Positions 27,201 through 41,225 of a stretch of 64,000 bases of DNA are shown piece after piece. Made by a program: the position numbers and the translations under genes. The notes beneath the pieces are model-generated. The model had not been told where the DNA came from, did no database searches, and saw only the letters and a list, made by a program, of their open reading frames with translations. Position 1 is the stretch's first letter. Every line of letters starts with the position of its first letter. This DNA comes from Mixophyes australis (lineage: Eukaryota > Chordata > Amphibia > Anura > Limnodynastidae), in contig JAVHZZ010000011.1 in NCBI GenBank assembly GCA_036250195.1, forward strand, positions 55,304,811 to 55,368,810. Direction: 5' to 3'.

Positions 27201-29500
27201 GTTGATAATTGTGGGCAATGTTAGAAATGTCATGAGAAACAAGAATTATGTAAAAGGATTGAAGTAAATCATTGTTTCTAAGAGAAAGTGAGACAGAAAT
27301 GCAAAAAAGCGTTGTTTTTGTACGGCAATGAAGAAATGACTATGTTTTGCAATTTCTCCTGCTCAGAAAGACTTAGAAAGTTGATAATTGTGGGCAATGT
27401 TAGAAATGTCATGAGAAACAAGAATTATGTAAAAGGATTGATGTAAATCATTGTTTCTAAGAGAAAGTGAGACAGGAATGCAAAAAAGCGTTGTTTTTGT
27501 ACGGCAATGAAGAAATGACTATGTTTTGCGATTTCTCCTGCTCAGAAAGACTTAGAAAGTTGATAATTGTGGGCAATGTTAGAAATGTCATGAGAAACAA
27601 GAATTATGTAAAAGGATTGATGTAAATCATTGTTTCTAAGAGAAAGTGAGACAGGAATGCAAAAAAGCGTTGTTTTTGGACGGCAATGAAGAAATGACTA
27701 TGTTTTGCGATTTCTCCTGCTCAGAAAGACTTAGAAAGTTGATAATTGTGGGCAATGTTAGAAATGTCATGAGAAACAAGAATTATGTAAAAGGATTGAT
27801 GTAAATCATTGTTTCTAAGAGAAAGTGAGACAGGAATGCAAAAAAGCGTTGTTTTTGGACGGCAATGAAGAAATGACTATGTTTTGCAATTTCTCCTGCT
27901 CAGAAAGACTTAAGAAGTTGATAATTGTAGGCAATGTTAGAAATGTCATGAGAAACAAGAATTATGTAAAAGGATTGATGTAAATCATTGTTTCTAAGAG
28001 AAAGAGGGACAGTATTGCAAAAAAGCGTTGTTTTTGTACGGCAATGAAGAAATGACTATGTTTGCGATTTCTCCTGCTCAGAAAGACTTAGAAAGTTGAT
28101 AATTGTGGGCAATGTTAGAAATGTCATGAGAAACAAGAATTATGTAAAAGGATTGATGTAAATCATTGTTTCTAAGAGAAAGTGAGACAGTATTGCAAAA
28201 AAGCGTTGTTTTTGTACGGCAATGAAGAAATGACTATGTTTTGCGATTTCTCCTGCTCAGAAAGACTTAGAAAGTTGATAATTGTGGGCAATGTTAGAAA
28301 TGTCATGAGAAACAAGAATTATGTAAAAGGATTGATGTAAATCATTGTTTCTAAGAGAAATTGAGACAGGAATGCAAAAAAGCGTTGTTTTTGTACGGCA
28401 ATGAAGAAATGACTATGTTTTGCGATTTCTCCTGCTCAGAAAGACTTATAAAGTTGATAATTGTGGGCAATGTTAGAAATGTCATGAGAAACAAGAATTA
28501 TGTAAAAGGATTGATGTAAATCATTGCTTCTAAGAGAAATTGAGACAAGAATGCAAAAAAGCGTTGTTTTTGGACGGCAATGAAGAAATGACTATGTTTT
28601 GCGATTTCTCCTGCTCAGAAAGACTTAGAAAGTTGATAATTGTGGGCAATGTTAGAAATGTCATGAGAAACAAGAATTATGTAAAAGGATTGATGTAAAT
28701 CATTGTTTCTAAGAGAAATTGAGACAAGAATGCAAAAAAGCGTTGTTTTTGGACGGCAATGAAGAAATGACTATGTTTTGCGATTTCTCCTGCTCTGAAA
28801 GACTTAGAAAGTTGATAATTGTGGGCAATGTTAGAAATGTCATGAGAAACAAGAATTATGTAAAAGGATTGATGTAAATCATTGTTTCTAAGAGAAAGTG
28901 AGACAGGAATGCAAAAAAGCGTTGTTTTTGGACGGCAATGAAGAAATGACTATGTTTTGCGATTTCTCCTGCTCAGAAAGACTTAGAAAGTTGATAATTG
29001 TGGGCAATGTTAGAAATGTCATGAGAAACAAGAATTATGTAAAAGGATTGAAGTAAATCATTGTTTCTAAGAGAAAGTGAGACAGAAATGCAAAAAAGCG
29101 TTGTTTTTGGACGGCAATGAAGAAATGACTATGTTTTGCAATTTCTCCTGCTCAGAAAGACTTATAAAGTTGATAATTGTGGGCAATGTTAGAAATGTCA
29201 TGAGAAACAAGAATTATGTAAAAGGATTGATGTAAATCATTGTTTCTAAGAGAAAGTGAGACAGGAATGCAAAAAAGCGTTGTTTTTTGGACGGCAATGA
29301 AGAAATGACTATGTTTTGCGATTTCTCCTGCTCAGAAAGACTTAGAAAGTTGATAATTGTGGGCAATGTTAGAAATGTCATGAGAAACAAGAATTATGTA
29401 AAAGGATTGATGTAAATCATTGTTTCTAAGAGAAAGTGAGACAGGAATGCAAAAAAGCGTTGTTTTTGGACGGCAATGAAGAAATGACTATGTTTTGCGA
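21201..29500 (+). repeat. Satellite, proximal part without a clear higher-order unit
   Basis: These are ordinary 179-bp monomers with mixed variants. Markers appear only once or at irregular spacing here. Examples are TAGTTCATTG at 22071, AGAGGGACAG near 23165 and 28010, AGCATTG near 22294, and ACTTAAGAAG near 23071 and 27908. The 23.0-23.2 kb pair (ACTTAAGAAG followed by AGAGGGACAG) recurs at 27.9-28.0 kb, which suggests a duplicated segment. I see no consistent period across the whole stretch. One monomer at 25139-25321 has TGTCAATC in place of TGTAAATC, which removes a stop and leaves a 60-codon frame. I regard this frame as incidental. Confidence 0.6.
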
Positions 29501-32500
29501 TTTCTCCTGCTCAGAAAGACTTAGAAAGTTCATAATTGTGGGCAATGTTAGAAATGTCATGAGAAACAAGAATTATGTAAAAGGATTGATGTAGTTCATT
29601 GTTGCTAAGAGAAATTGAGACAGTAATGCAAAAAAGCGTTGTTTTTGGACGGCAATGAAGAAATGACTATGTTTTGCGATTTCTCCTGCTCAGAAAGACT
29701 TAGAAAGTTGATAATTGTGGGCAATGTTAGAAATGTCATGAGAAACAAGAATTATGTAAAAGGATTGATGTAAATCATTGTTTCTAAGAGAAAGTGAGAC
29801 AGGAATGCAAAAAAGCGTTGTTTTTGTACGGCAATGAAGAAATGACTATGTTTTGCGATTTCTCCTGCTCCGAAAGACTTAGAAAGTTCATAATTGTGGG
29901 CAATGTTAGAAATGTCATGAGAAACAAGAATTATGTAAAAGGATTGATGTAAATCATTGTTTCTAAGAGAAATTGAGACAAGAATGCAAAAAAGCGTTGT
30001 TTTTGGACGGCAATGAAGAAATGACTATGTTTTGCGATTTCTCCTGCTCAGAAAGACTTAGAAAGTTGATAATTGTGGGCAATGTTAGAAATATCATGAG
30101 AAACAAGAATTATGTAAAAGGATTGATGTAAATCATTGTTTCTAAGAGAAAGTGAGACAGGAATGCAAAAAAGCGTTGTTTTTGGACGGCAATGAAGAAA
30201 TGACTATGTTTTGCGATTTCTCCTGCTCAGAAAGACTTAGAAAGTTGATAATTGTGGGCAATGTTAGAAATGTCATGAGAAACAAGAATTATGTAAAAGG
30301 ATTGAAGTAAATCATTGTTTCTAAGAGAAAGTGAGACAGAAATGCAAAAAAGCGTTGTTTTTGGACGGCAATGAAGAAATGACTATGTTTTGCGATTTCT
30401 CCTGCTCAGAAAGACTTAGAAAGTTGATAATTGTGGGCAATGTTAGAAATGTCATGAGAAACAAGAATTATGTAAAAGGATTGATGTAAATCATTGTTTC
30501 TAAGAGAAAGTGAGACAGGAATGCAAAAAAGCGTTGTTTTTGGACGGCAATGAAGAAATGACTATGTTTTGCGATTTCTCCTGCTCAGAAAGACTTAGAA
30601 AGTTGATAATTGTGGGCAATGTTAGAAATGTCATGAGAAACAAGAATTATGTAAAAGGATTGAAGTAAATCATTGTTTCTAAGAGAAAGTGAGACAGAAA
30701 TGCAAAAAAGCGTTGTTTTTGGACGGCAATGAAGAAATGACTATGTTTTGCGATTTCTCCTGCTCAGAAAGACTTAGAAAGTTGATAATTGTGGGCAATG
30801 TTAGAAATGTCATGAGAAACAAGAATTATGTAAAAGGATTGATGTAAATCATTGTTTCTAAGAGAAAGTGAGACAGGAATGCAAAAAAGCGTTGTTTTTG
30901 GACGGCAATGAAGAAATGACTATGTTTTGCGATTTCTACTGCTCAGAAAGACTTAGAAAGTTGATAATTGTGGGCAATGTTAGAAATGTCATGAGAAACA
31001 AGAATTATGTAAAAGGATTGATGTAAATCATTGTTTCTAAGAGAAAGTGAGACAGGAATGCAAAAAAGCGTTGTTTTTGGACGGCAATGAAGAAATGACT
31101 ATGTTTTGCGATTTCTCCTGCTCAGAAAGACTTAGAAAGTTGATAATTGTGGGCAATGTTAGAAATGTCATGAGAAACAAGAATTATGTAAAAGGATTGA
31201 TGTAAATCATTGTTTCTAAGAGAAAGTGAGACAGGAATGCAAAAAAGCTTTGTTTTTGGACGGCAATAAAGAAATGACTATGTTTTGCGATTTCTCCTGC
31301 TCAGAAAGACTTAGAAAGTTGATAATTGTGGGCAATGTTAGAAATGTCATGAGAAACAAGAATTATGTAAAAGGATTGATGTAAATCATTGTTTCTAAGA
31401 GAAATTGAGACAAGAATGCAAAAAAGCGTTGTTTTTGGACGGCAATGAAGAAATGACTATGTTTTGCGATTTCTCCTGCTCAGAAAGACTTAGAAAGTTG
31501 ATAATTGTGGGCAATGTTAGAAATGTCATGAGAAACAAGAATTATGTAAAAGGATTGATGTAAATCATTGTTTCTAAGAGAAATTGAGACAAGAATGCAA
31601 AAAAGCGTTGTTTTTGGACGGCAATGAAGAAATGACTATGTTTTGCGATTTCTCCTGCTCAGAAAGACTTAGAAAGTTGATAATTGTGGGCAATGTTAGA
31701 AATGTCATGAGAAACAAGAATTATGTAAAAGGATTGATGTAAATCATTGTTTCTAAGAGAAAGTGAGACAGGAATGCAAAAAAGCGTTGTTTTTGGACGG
31801 CAATGAAGAAATGACTATGTTTTGCGATTTCTCCTGCTCAGAAAGACTTAGAAAGTTGATAATTGTGGGCAATGTTAGAAATGTCATGAGAAACAAGAAT
31901 TATGTAAAAGGATTGAAGTAAATCATTGTTTCTAAGAGAAAGTGAGACAGAAATGCAAAAAAGCGTTGTTTTTGGACGGCAATGAAGAAATGACTATGTT
32001 TTGCGATTTCTCCTGCTCAGAAAGACTTAGAAAGTTGATAATTGTGGGCAATGTTAGAAATGTCATGAGAAACAAGAATTATGTAAAAGGATTGATGTAA
32101 ATCATTGTTTCTAAGAGAAAGTGAGACAGGAATGCAAAAAAGCGTTGTTTTTGGACGGCAATGAAGAAATGACTATGTTTTGCGATTTCTACTGCTCAGA
32201 AAGACTTAGAAAGTTGATAATTGTGGGCAATGTTAGAAATGTCATGAGAAACAAGAATTATGTAAAAGGATTGATGTAAATCATTGTTTCTAAGAGAAAG
32301 TGAGACAGGAATGCAAAAAAGCGTTGTTTTTGGACGGCAATGAAGAAATGACTATGTTTTGCGATTTCTCCTGCTCAGAAAGACTTAGAAAGTTGATAAT
32401 TGTGGGCAATGTTAGAAATGTCATGAGAAAGAAGAATTATGTAAAAGGATTGATGTAAATCATTGTTTCTAAGAGAAAGTGAGACAGGAATGCAAAAAAG

Positions 32501-35500
32501 CTTTGTTTTTGGACGGCAATAAAGAAATGACTATGTTTTGCGATTTCTCCTGCTCAGAAAGACTTAGAAAGTTGATAATTGTGGGCAATGTTAGAAATGT
32601 CATGAGAAACAAGAATTATGTAAAAGGATTGATGTAAATCATTGTTTCTAAGAGAAAGTGAGACAGTATTGCAAAAAAGCGTTGTTTTTGTACGGCAATG
32701 AAGACATGACTATGTTTTGCGATTTCTCCTGCTCAGAAAGACTTAGAAAGTTGATAATTGTGGGCAATGTTAGAAATGTCATGAGAAGCAAGAATTATGT
32801 AAAAGGATTGATGTAAATCATTGTTTCTAAGAGAAAGTGAGACAGGAATGCAAAAAAGCGTTGTTTTTGTACGGCAATGAAGAAATGACTATGTTTTGCG
32901 ATTTCTCCTGCTCAGAAAGACTTAGAAAGTTCATAATTGTGGGCAATGTTAGAAATGTCATGAGAAACAAGAATTATGTAAAAGGATTGATGTAAATCAT
33001 TGTTTCTAAGAGAAATTGAGACAAGAATGCAAAAAAGCGTTGTTTTTGTACGGCAATGAAGAAATGTCTATGTTTTGCGATTTCTCCTGCTCAGAAAGAC
33101 TTAGAAAGTTGATAATTGTGGGCAATGTTAGAAATGTCATGAGAAACAAGAATTATGTAAAAGGATTGATGTAAATCATTGTTTCTAAGAGAAAGTGAGA
33201 CAGGAATGCAAAAAAGCGTTGTTTTTGGACGGCAATGAAGAAATGACTATGTTTTGCGATTTCTACTGCTCAGAAAGACTTAGAAAGTTGATAATTGTGG
33301 GCAATGTTAGAAATGTCATGAGAAACAAGAATTATGTAAAAGGATTGATGTAAATCATTGTTTCTAAGAGAAATTGAGACAGGAATGCAAAAAAGCGTTG
33401 TTTTTGTACGGCAATGAAGAAATGACTATGTTTTGCGATTTCTCCTGCTCAGAAAGACTTAGAAAGTTCATAATTGTGGGCAATGTTAGAAATGTCATGA
33501 GAAACAAGAATTATGTAAAAGGATTGATGTAAATCATTGTTTCTAAGAGAAATTGAGACAGGAATGCAAAAAAGCGTTGTTTTTGTACGGCAATGAAGAA
33601 ATGACTATGTTTTGCGATTTCTCCTGCTCTGAAAGACTTAGAAAGTTGATAATTGTGGGCAATGTTAGAAATGTCATGAGAAACAAGAATTATGTAAAAG
33701 GATTGATGTAAATCATTGTTTCTAAGAGAAAATGAGACAGGAATGCAAAAAAGCGTTGGTTTTGGACGGCAATGAAGAAATGACTATGTTTTGCGATTTC
33801 TCCTGCTCAGAAAGACTTAGAAAGTTGATAATTGTGGGCAATGTTAGAAATGTCATGAGAAACAAGAATTATGTAAAAGGATTGAAGTAAATCATTGTTT
33901 CTAAGAGAAAGTGAGACAGAAATGCAAAAAAGCGTTGTTTTTGGACGGCAATGAAGAAATGACTATGTTTTGCAATTTCTCCTGCTCAGAAAGACTTATA
34001 AAGTTGATAATTGTGGGCAATGTTAGAAATGTCATGAGAAACAAGAATTATGTAAAAGGATTGATGTAAATCATTGTTTCTAAGAGAAAGTGAGACAGGA
34101 ATGCAAAAAAGCGTTGTTTTTTGGACGGCAATGAAGAAATGACTATGTTTTGCGATTTCTCCTGCTCAGAAAGACTTAGAAAGTTGATAATTGTGGGCAA
34201 TGTTAGAAATGTCATGAGAAACAAGAATTATGTAAAAGGATTGATGTAAATCATTGTTTCTAAGAGAAAGTGAGACAGGAATGCAAAAAAGCGTTGTTTT
34301 TGGACGGCAATGAAGAAATGACTATGTTTTGCGATTTCTCCTGCTCAGAAAGACTTATAAAGTTGATAATTGTGGGCAATGTTAGAAATGTCATGAGAAA
34401 CAAGAATTATGTAAAAGGATTGATGTAAATCATTGTTTCTAAGAGAAATTGAGACAAGAATGCAAAAAAGCGTTGTTTTTGTACGGCAATGAAGAAATGT
34501 CTATGTTTTGCGATTTCTCCTGCTCAGAAAGACTTAGAAAGTTGATAATTGTGGGCAATGTTAGAAATGTCATGAGAAACAAGAATTATGTAAAAGGATT
34601 GATGTAAATCATTGTTTCTAAGAGAAAGTGAGACAGGAATGCAAAAAAGCGTTGTTTTTGGACGGCAATGAAGAAATGACTATGTTTTGCGATTTCTACT
34701 GCTCAGAAAGACTTAGAAAGTTGATAATTGTGGGCAATGTTAGAAATGTCATGAGAAACAAGAATTATGTAAAAGGATTGATGTAAATCATTGTTTTTAA
34801 GAGAAATTGAGACAGGAATGCAAAAAAGCGTTGTTTTTGTACGGCAATGAAGAAATGACTATGTTTTGCGATTTCTCCTGCTCAGAAAGACTTAGAAAGT
34901 TCATAATTGTGGGCAATGTTAGAAATGTCATGAGAAACAAGAATTATGTAAAAGGATTGATGTAAATCATTGTTTCTAAGAGAAATTGAGACAGGAATGC
35001 AAAAAAGCGTTGTTTTTGTACGGCAATGAAGAAATGACTATGTTTTGCGATTTCTCCTGCTCAGAAAGACTTAGAAAGTTGATAATTGTGGGCAATGTTA
35101 GAAATGTCATGAGAAACAAGAATTATGTAAAAGGATTGATGTAAATCATTGTTTCTAAGAGAAATTGAGACAAGAATGCAAAAAAGCGTTGTTTTTGGAC
35201 GGCAATGAAGAAATGACTATGTTTTGCGATTTCTCCTGCTCTGAAAGACTTAGAAAGTTGATAATTGTGGGCAATGTTAGAAATGTCATGAGAAACAAGA
35301 ATTATGTAAAAGGATTGATGTAAATCATTGTTTCTAAGAGAAAATGAGACAGGAATGCAAAAAAGCGTTGGTTTTGGACGGCAATGAAGAAATGACTATG
35401 TTTTGCGATTTCTCCTGCTCAGAAAGACTTAGAAAGTTGATAATTGTGGGCAATGTTAGAAATGTCATGAGAAACAAGAATTATGTAAAAGGATTGAAGT

Positions 35501-38500
35501 AAATCATTGTTTCTAAGAGAAAGTGAGACAGAAATGCAAAAAAGCGTTGTTTTTGGACGGCAATGAAGAAATGACTATGTTTTGCAATTTCTCCTGCTCA
35601 GAAAGACTTATAAAGTTGATAATTGTGGGCAATGTTAGAAATGTCATGAGAAACAAGAATTATGTAAAAGGATTGATGTAAATCATTGTTTCTAAGAGAA
35701 AGTGAGACAGGAATGCAAAAAAGCGTTGTTTTTTGGACGGCAATGAAGAAATGACTATGTTTTGCGATTTCTCCTGCTCAGAAAGACTTAGAAAGTTGAT
35801 AATTGTGGGCAATGTTAGAAATGTCATGAGAAACAAGAATTATGTAAAAGGATTGATGTAAATCATTGTTTCTAAGAGAAAGTGAGACAGGAATGCAAAA
35901 AAGCGTTGTTTTTGGACGGCAATGAAGAAATGACTATGTTTTGCGATTTCTCCTGCTCAGAAAGACTTAGAAAGTTCATAATTGTGGGCAATGTTAGAAA
36001 TGTCATGAGAAACAAGAATTATGTAAAAGGATTGATGTAGTTCATTGTTTCTAAGAGAAATTGAGACAGTAATGCAAAAAAGCGTTGTTTTTGGACGGCA
36101 ATGAAGAAATGACTATGTTTTGCGATTTCTCCTGCTCAGAAAGACTTAGAAAGTTGATAATTGTGGTCAATGTTAGAAATGTCATGAGAAACAAGAATTA
36201 TGTAAAAGGATTGATGTAAATCATTGTTTCTAAGAGAAAGTGAGACAGGAATGCAAAAAAGCGTTGTTTTTGTACGGCAATGAAGAAATGACTATGTTTT
36301 GCGATTTCTCCTGCTCCGAAAGACTTAGAAAGTTCATAATTGTGGGCAATGTTAGAAATGTCATGAGAAACAAGAATTATGTAAAAGGATTGATGTAAAT
36401 CATTGTTTCTAAGAGAAAGTGAGACAGGAATGCAAAAAAGCGTTGTTTTTGGACGGCAATGAAGAAATGACTATGTTTTGCGATTTCTCCTGCTCAGAAA
36501 GACTTAGAAAGTTGATAATTGTGGGCAATGTTAGAAATGTCATGAGAAACAAGAATTATGTAAAAGGATTGAAGTAAATCATTGTTTCTAAGAGAAAGTG
36601 AGACAGAAATGCAAAAAAGCGTTGTTTTTGGACGGCAATGAAGAAATGACTATGTTTTGCGATTTCTCCTGCTCAGAAAGACTTAGAAAGTTGATAATTG
36701 TGGGCAATGTTAGAAATGTCATGAGAAACAAGAATTATGTAAAAGAATTGATGTAAATCATTGTTTCTAAGAGAAAGTGAGACAGGAATGCAAAAAAGCG
36801 TTGTTTTTGGACGGCAATGAAGAAATGACTATGTTTTGCGATTTCTACTGCTCAGAAAGACTTAGAAAGTTGATAATTGTGGGCAATGTTAGAAATGTCA
36901 TGAGAAACAAGAATTATGTAAAAGGATTGATGTAAATCATTGTTTCTAAGAGAAAGTGAGACAGGAATGCAAAAAAGCGTTGTTTTTGGACGGCAATGAA
37001 GAAATGACTATGTTTTGCGATTTCTCCTGCTCAGAAAGACTTAGAAAGTTGATAATTGTGGGCAATGTTAGAAATGTCATGAGAAACAAGAATTATGTAA
37101 AAGGATTGATGTAAATCATTGTTTCTAAGAGAAAGTGAGACAGGAATGCAAAAAAGCTTTGTTTTTGGACGGCAATAAAGAAATGACTATGTTTTGCGAT
37201 TTCTCCTGCTCAGAAAGACTTAGAAAGTTGATAATTGTGGGCAATGTTAGAAATGTCATGAGAAACAAGAATTATGTAAAAGGATTGATGTAAATCATTG
37301 TTTCTAAGAGAAAGTGAGACAGTATTGCAAAAAAGCGTTGTTTTTGTACGGCAATGAAGACATGACTATGTTTTGCGATTTCTCCTGCTCAGAAAGACTT
37401 AGAAAGTTGATAATTGTGGGCAATGTTAGAAATGTCATGAGAAGCAAGAATTATGTAAAAGGATTGATGTAAATCATTGTTTCTAAGAGAAAGTGAAACA
37501 GGAATGCAAAAAAGCGTTGTTTTTGTACGGCAATGAAGAAATGACTATGTTTTGCGATTTCTCCTGCTCAGAAAGACTTAGAAAGTTCATAATTGTGGGC
37601 AATGTTAGAAATGTCATGAGAAACAAGAATTATGTAAAAGGATTGATGTAAATCATTGTTTCTAAGAGAAATTGAGACAAGAATGCAAAAAAGCGTTGTT
37701 TTTGGACGGCAATGAAGAAATGACTATGTTTTGCGATTTCTCCTGCTCAGAAAGACTTAGAAAGTTGATAATTGTGGGCAATGTTAGAAATGTCATGAGA
37801 AACAAGAATTATGTAAAAGGATTGATGTAAATCATTGTTTCTAAGAGAAATTGAGACAAGAATGCAAAAAAGCGTTGTTTTTGGACGGCAATGAAGAAAT
37901 GACTATGTTTTGCGATTTCTCCTGCTCTGAAAGACTTAGGAAGTTGATAATTGTGGGCAATGTTAGAAATGTCATGAGAAACAAGAATTATGTAAAAGGA
38001 TTGATGTAAATCATTGTTTCTAAGAGAAAGTGAGACAGGAATGCAAAAAAGCGTTGTTTTTGGACGGCAATGAAGAAATGACTATGTTTTGCGATTTCTC
38101 CTGCTCAGAAAGACTTAGAAAGTTGATAATTGTGGGCAATGTTAGAAATGTCATGAGAAACAAGAATTATGTAAAAGGATTGAAGTAAATCATTGTTTCT
38201 AAGAGAAAGTGAGACAGAAATGCAAAAAAGCGTTGTTTTTGTACGGCAATGAAGAAATGACTATGTTTTGCGATTTCTCCTGCTCAGAAAGACTTATAAA
38301 GTTGATAATTGTGGGCAATGTTAGAAATGTCATGAGAAACAAGAATTATGTAAAAGGATTGATGTAAATCATTGTTTCTAAGAGAAAATGAGACAGGAAT
38401 GCAAAAAAGCGTTGTTTTTGGACGGCAATGAAGAAATGACTATGTTTTGCGATTTCTCCTGCTCAGAAAGACTTAGAAAGTTGATAATTGTGGGCAATGT

Positions 38501-41225
38501 TAGAAATGTCATGAGAAACAAGAATTATGTAAAAGGATTGATGTAAATCATTGTTTCTAAGAGAAAGTGAGACAGGAATGCAAAAAAGCGTGGTTTTTGG
38601 ACGGCAATGAAGAAATGACTATGTTTTGCGATTTCTCCTGCTCAGAAAGACTTAGAAAGTTCATAATTGTGGGCAATGTTAGAAATGTCATGAGAAACAA
38701 GAATTATGTAAAAGGATTGAAGTAGTTTATTGTTTCTAAGAGAAATTGAGACAGTAATGCAAAAAAGCGTTGTTTTTGGACGGCAATGAAGAAATGACTA
38801 TGTTTTGCGATTTCTCCTGCTCAGAAAGACTTATAAAGTTGATAATTGTGGGCAATGTTAGAAATGTCATGAGAAACAAGAATTATGTAAAAGGATTGAT
38901 GTAAATCATTGTTTCTAAGAGAAAATGAGACAGGAATGCAAAAAAGCGTTGTTTTTGGACGGCAATGAAGAAATGACTATGTTTTGCGATTTCTCCTGCT
39001 CAGAAAGACTTAGAAAGTTGATAATTGTGGGCAATGTTAGAAATGTCATGAGAAACAAGAATTATGTAAAAGGATTGATGTAAATCATTGTTTCTAAGAG
39101 AAAGTGAGACAGGAATGCAAAAAAGCGTGGTTTTTGGACGGCAATGAAGAAATGACTATGTTTTGCGATTTCTCCTGCTCAGAAAGACTTAGAAAGTTCA
39201 TAATTGTGGGCAATGTTAGAAATGTCATGAGAAACAAGAATTATGTAAAAGGATTGAAGTAGTTTATTGTTTCTAAGAGAAATTGAGACAGTAATGCAAA
39301 AAAGCGTTGTTTTTGGACGGCAATGAAGAAATGACTATGTTTTGCGATTTCTCCTGCTCAGAAAGACTTAGAAAGTTGATAATTGTGGGCAATGTTAGAA
39401 ATGTCATGAGAAACAAGAATTATGTAAAAGGATTGATGTAAATCATTGTTTCTAAGAGAAAGTGAGACAGGAATGCAAAAAAGCGTGGTTTTTGTACGGC
39501 AATGAAGAAATGACTATGTTTTGCGATTTCTCCTGCTCCGAAAGACTTAGAAAGTTGATAATTGTGGGCAATGTTAGAAATGTCATGAGAAACAAGAATT
39601 ATGTAAAAGGATTGATGTAAATCATTGTTTCTAAGAGAAATTGAGACAAGAATGCAAAAAAGCGTTGTTTTTGGACGGCAATGAAGAAATGACTATGTTT
39701 TGCGATTTCTCCTGCTCAGAAAGACTTAGAAAGTTGATAATTGTGGGCAATGTTAGAAATGTCATGAGAAACAAGAATTATGTAAAAGGATTGATGTAAA
39801 TCATTGTTTCTAAGAGAAATTGAGACAAGAATGCAAAAAAGCGTTGTTTTTGGACGGCAATGAAGAAATGACTATGTTTTGCGATTTCTCCTGCTCCGAA
39901 AGACTTAGAAAGTTCATAATTGTGGGCAATGTTAGAAATGTCATGAGAAACAAGAATTATGTAAAAGGATTGATGTAAATCATTGTTTCTAAGAGAAATT
40001 GAGACAAGAATGCAAAAAAGCGTTGTTTTTGGACGTCAATGAAGAAATGACTATGTTTTGCGATTTCTCCTGCTCAGAAAGACTTAGAAAGTTGATAATT
40101 GTGGGCAATGTTAGAAATGTCATGAGAAACAAGAATTATGTAAAAGGATTGATGTAAATCATTGTTTCTAAGAGAAAGTGAGACAGGAATGCAAAAAAGC
40201 GTTGTTTTTGGACGGCAATGAAGAAATGACTATGTTTTGCGATTTCTCCTGCTCAGAAAGACTTAGAAAGTTGATAATTGTGGGCAATGTTAGAAATGTC
40301 ATGAGAAACAAGAATTATGTAAAAGGATTGATGTCAATCATTGTTTCTAAGAGAAAGTGAGACAGGAATGCAAAAAAGCTTTGTTTTTGGACGGCAATAA
40401 AGAAATGACTATGTTTTGCGATTTCTCCTGCTCAGAAAGACTTAGAAAGTTGATAATTGTGGGCAATGTTAGAAATGTCATGAGAAACAAGAATTATGTA
40501 AAAGGATTGATGTAAATCATTGTTTCTAAGAGAAAGTGAGACAGTATTGCAAAAAAGCGTTGTTTTTGTACGGCAATGGAAGAAATGACTATGTTTTGCG
40601 ATTTCTCCTGCTCAGAAAGACTTAGAAAGTTGATAATTGTGGGCAATGTTAGAAATGTCATGAGAAACAAGAATTATGTAAAAGGATTGAAGTTAATCAT
40701 TGTTTCTAAGAGAAAGTGAGACAGAAATGCAAAAAAGCGTTGTTTTTGTACGGCAATGAAGAAATGACTATGTTTTGCAATTTCTCCTGCTCAGAAAGAC
40801 TTATAAAGTTGATAATTGTGGGCAATGTTAGAAATGTCATGAGAAACAAGAATTATGTAAAAGGATTGATGTAAATCATTGTTTCTAAGAGAAAGTGAGA
40901 CAGGAATGCAAAAAAAGCGTTGTTTTTGGACGGCAATGAAGAAATGACTATGTTTGCGATTTCTCCTGCTCAGAAAGACTTAGAAAGTTGATAATTGTGG
41001 GCAATGTTAGAAATGTCATGAGAAACAAGAATTATGTAAAAGGATTGATGTAAATCATTGTTTCTAAGAGAAAGTGAGACAGGAATGCAAAAAAGCGTTG
41101 TTTTTGGACGGCAATGAAGAAATGACTATGTTTTGCGATTTCTCCTGCTCAGAAAGACTTAGAAAGTTGATAATTGTGGGCAATGTTAGAAATGTCATGA
41201 GAAACAAGAATTATGTAAAAGGATT
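29500..41225 (+). repeat. Mosaic of partial higher-order duplications (7-, 9-, 18-, 26-, 36-monomer offsets)
   Basis: Private markers recur at several offsets. TCTACTGCTC monomers (measured at GATTTCTACT) are at 30931, 32184, 33258, 34691 and 36840. CGGCAATAAAG is at 31261, 32514, 37170 and 40392. AAGACATGAC is at 32701 and 37357. The pair TAGTTCATTG and CTCCGAAAG is at 29592/29871 and 36038/36317. The double variant GAAAATGAGAC with GTTGGTTTTGG is at 33726 and 35338. The offsets are therefore 1,253 bp (7 monomers), 1,612 bp (9 plus 1 bp), 3,222 bp (18), 4,656 bp (26 plus 2 bp) and 6,446 bp (36 plus 2 bp). The extra bases track monomers with GTTTTTTGG. Overlapping duplications of different sizes produced this part of the array. 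Confidence 0.72.
38230..39303 (+). repeat. Local 3-monomer (537-bp) tandem duplication
   Basis: Three consecutive monomer types occur twice in tandem: TTATAAAG with AAAATGAGACAGG, then GCGTGGTTTTTGG, then GAAGTAGTTTATTG. TTATAAAG is at 38294 and 38831, GCGTGG at 38588 and 39125, and AGTAGTTTA at 38721 and 39258. Each pair is 537 bp (3 x 179) apart. A further GCGTGG monomer at 39483 lies two monomers on. The outer limits are approximate. Confidence 0.75.
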
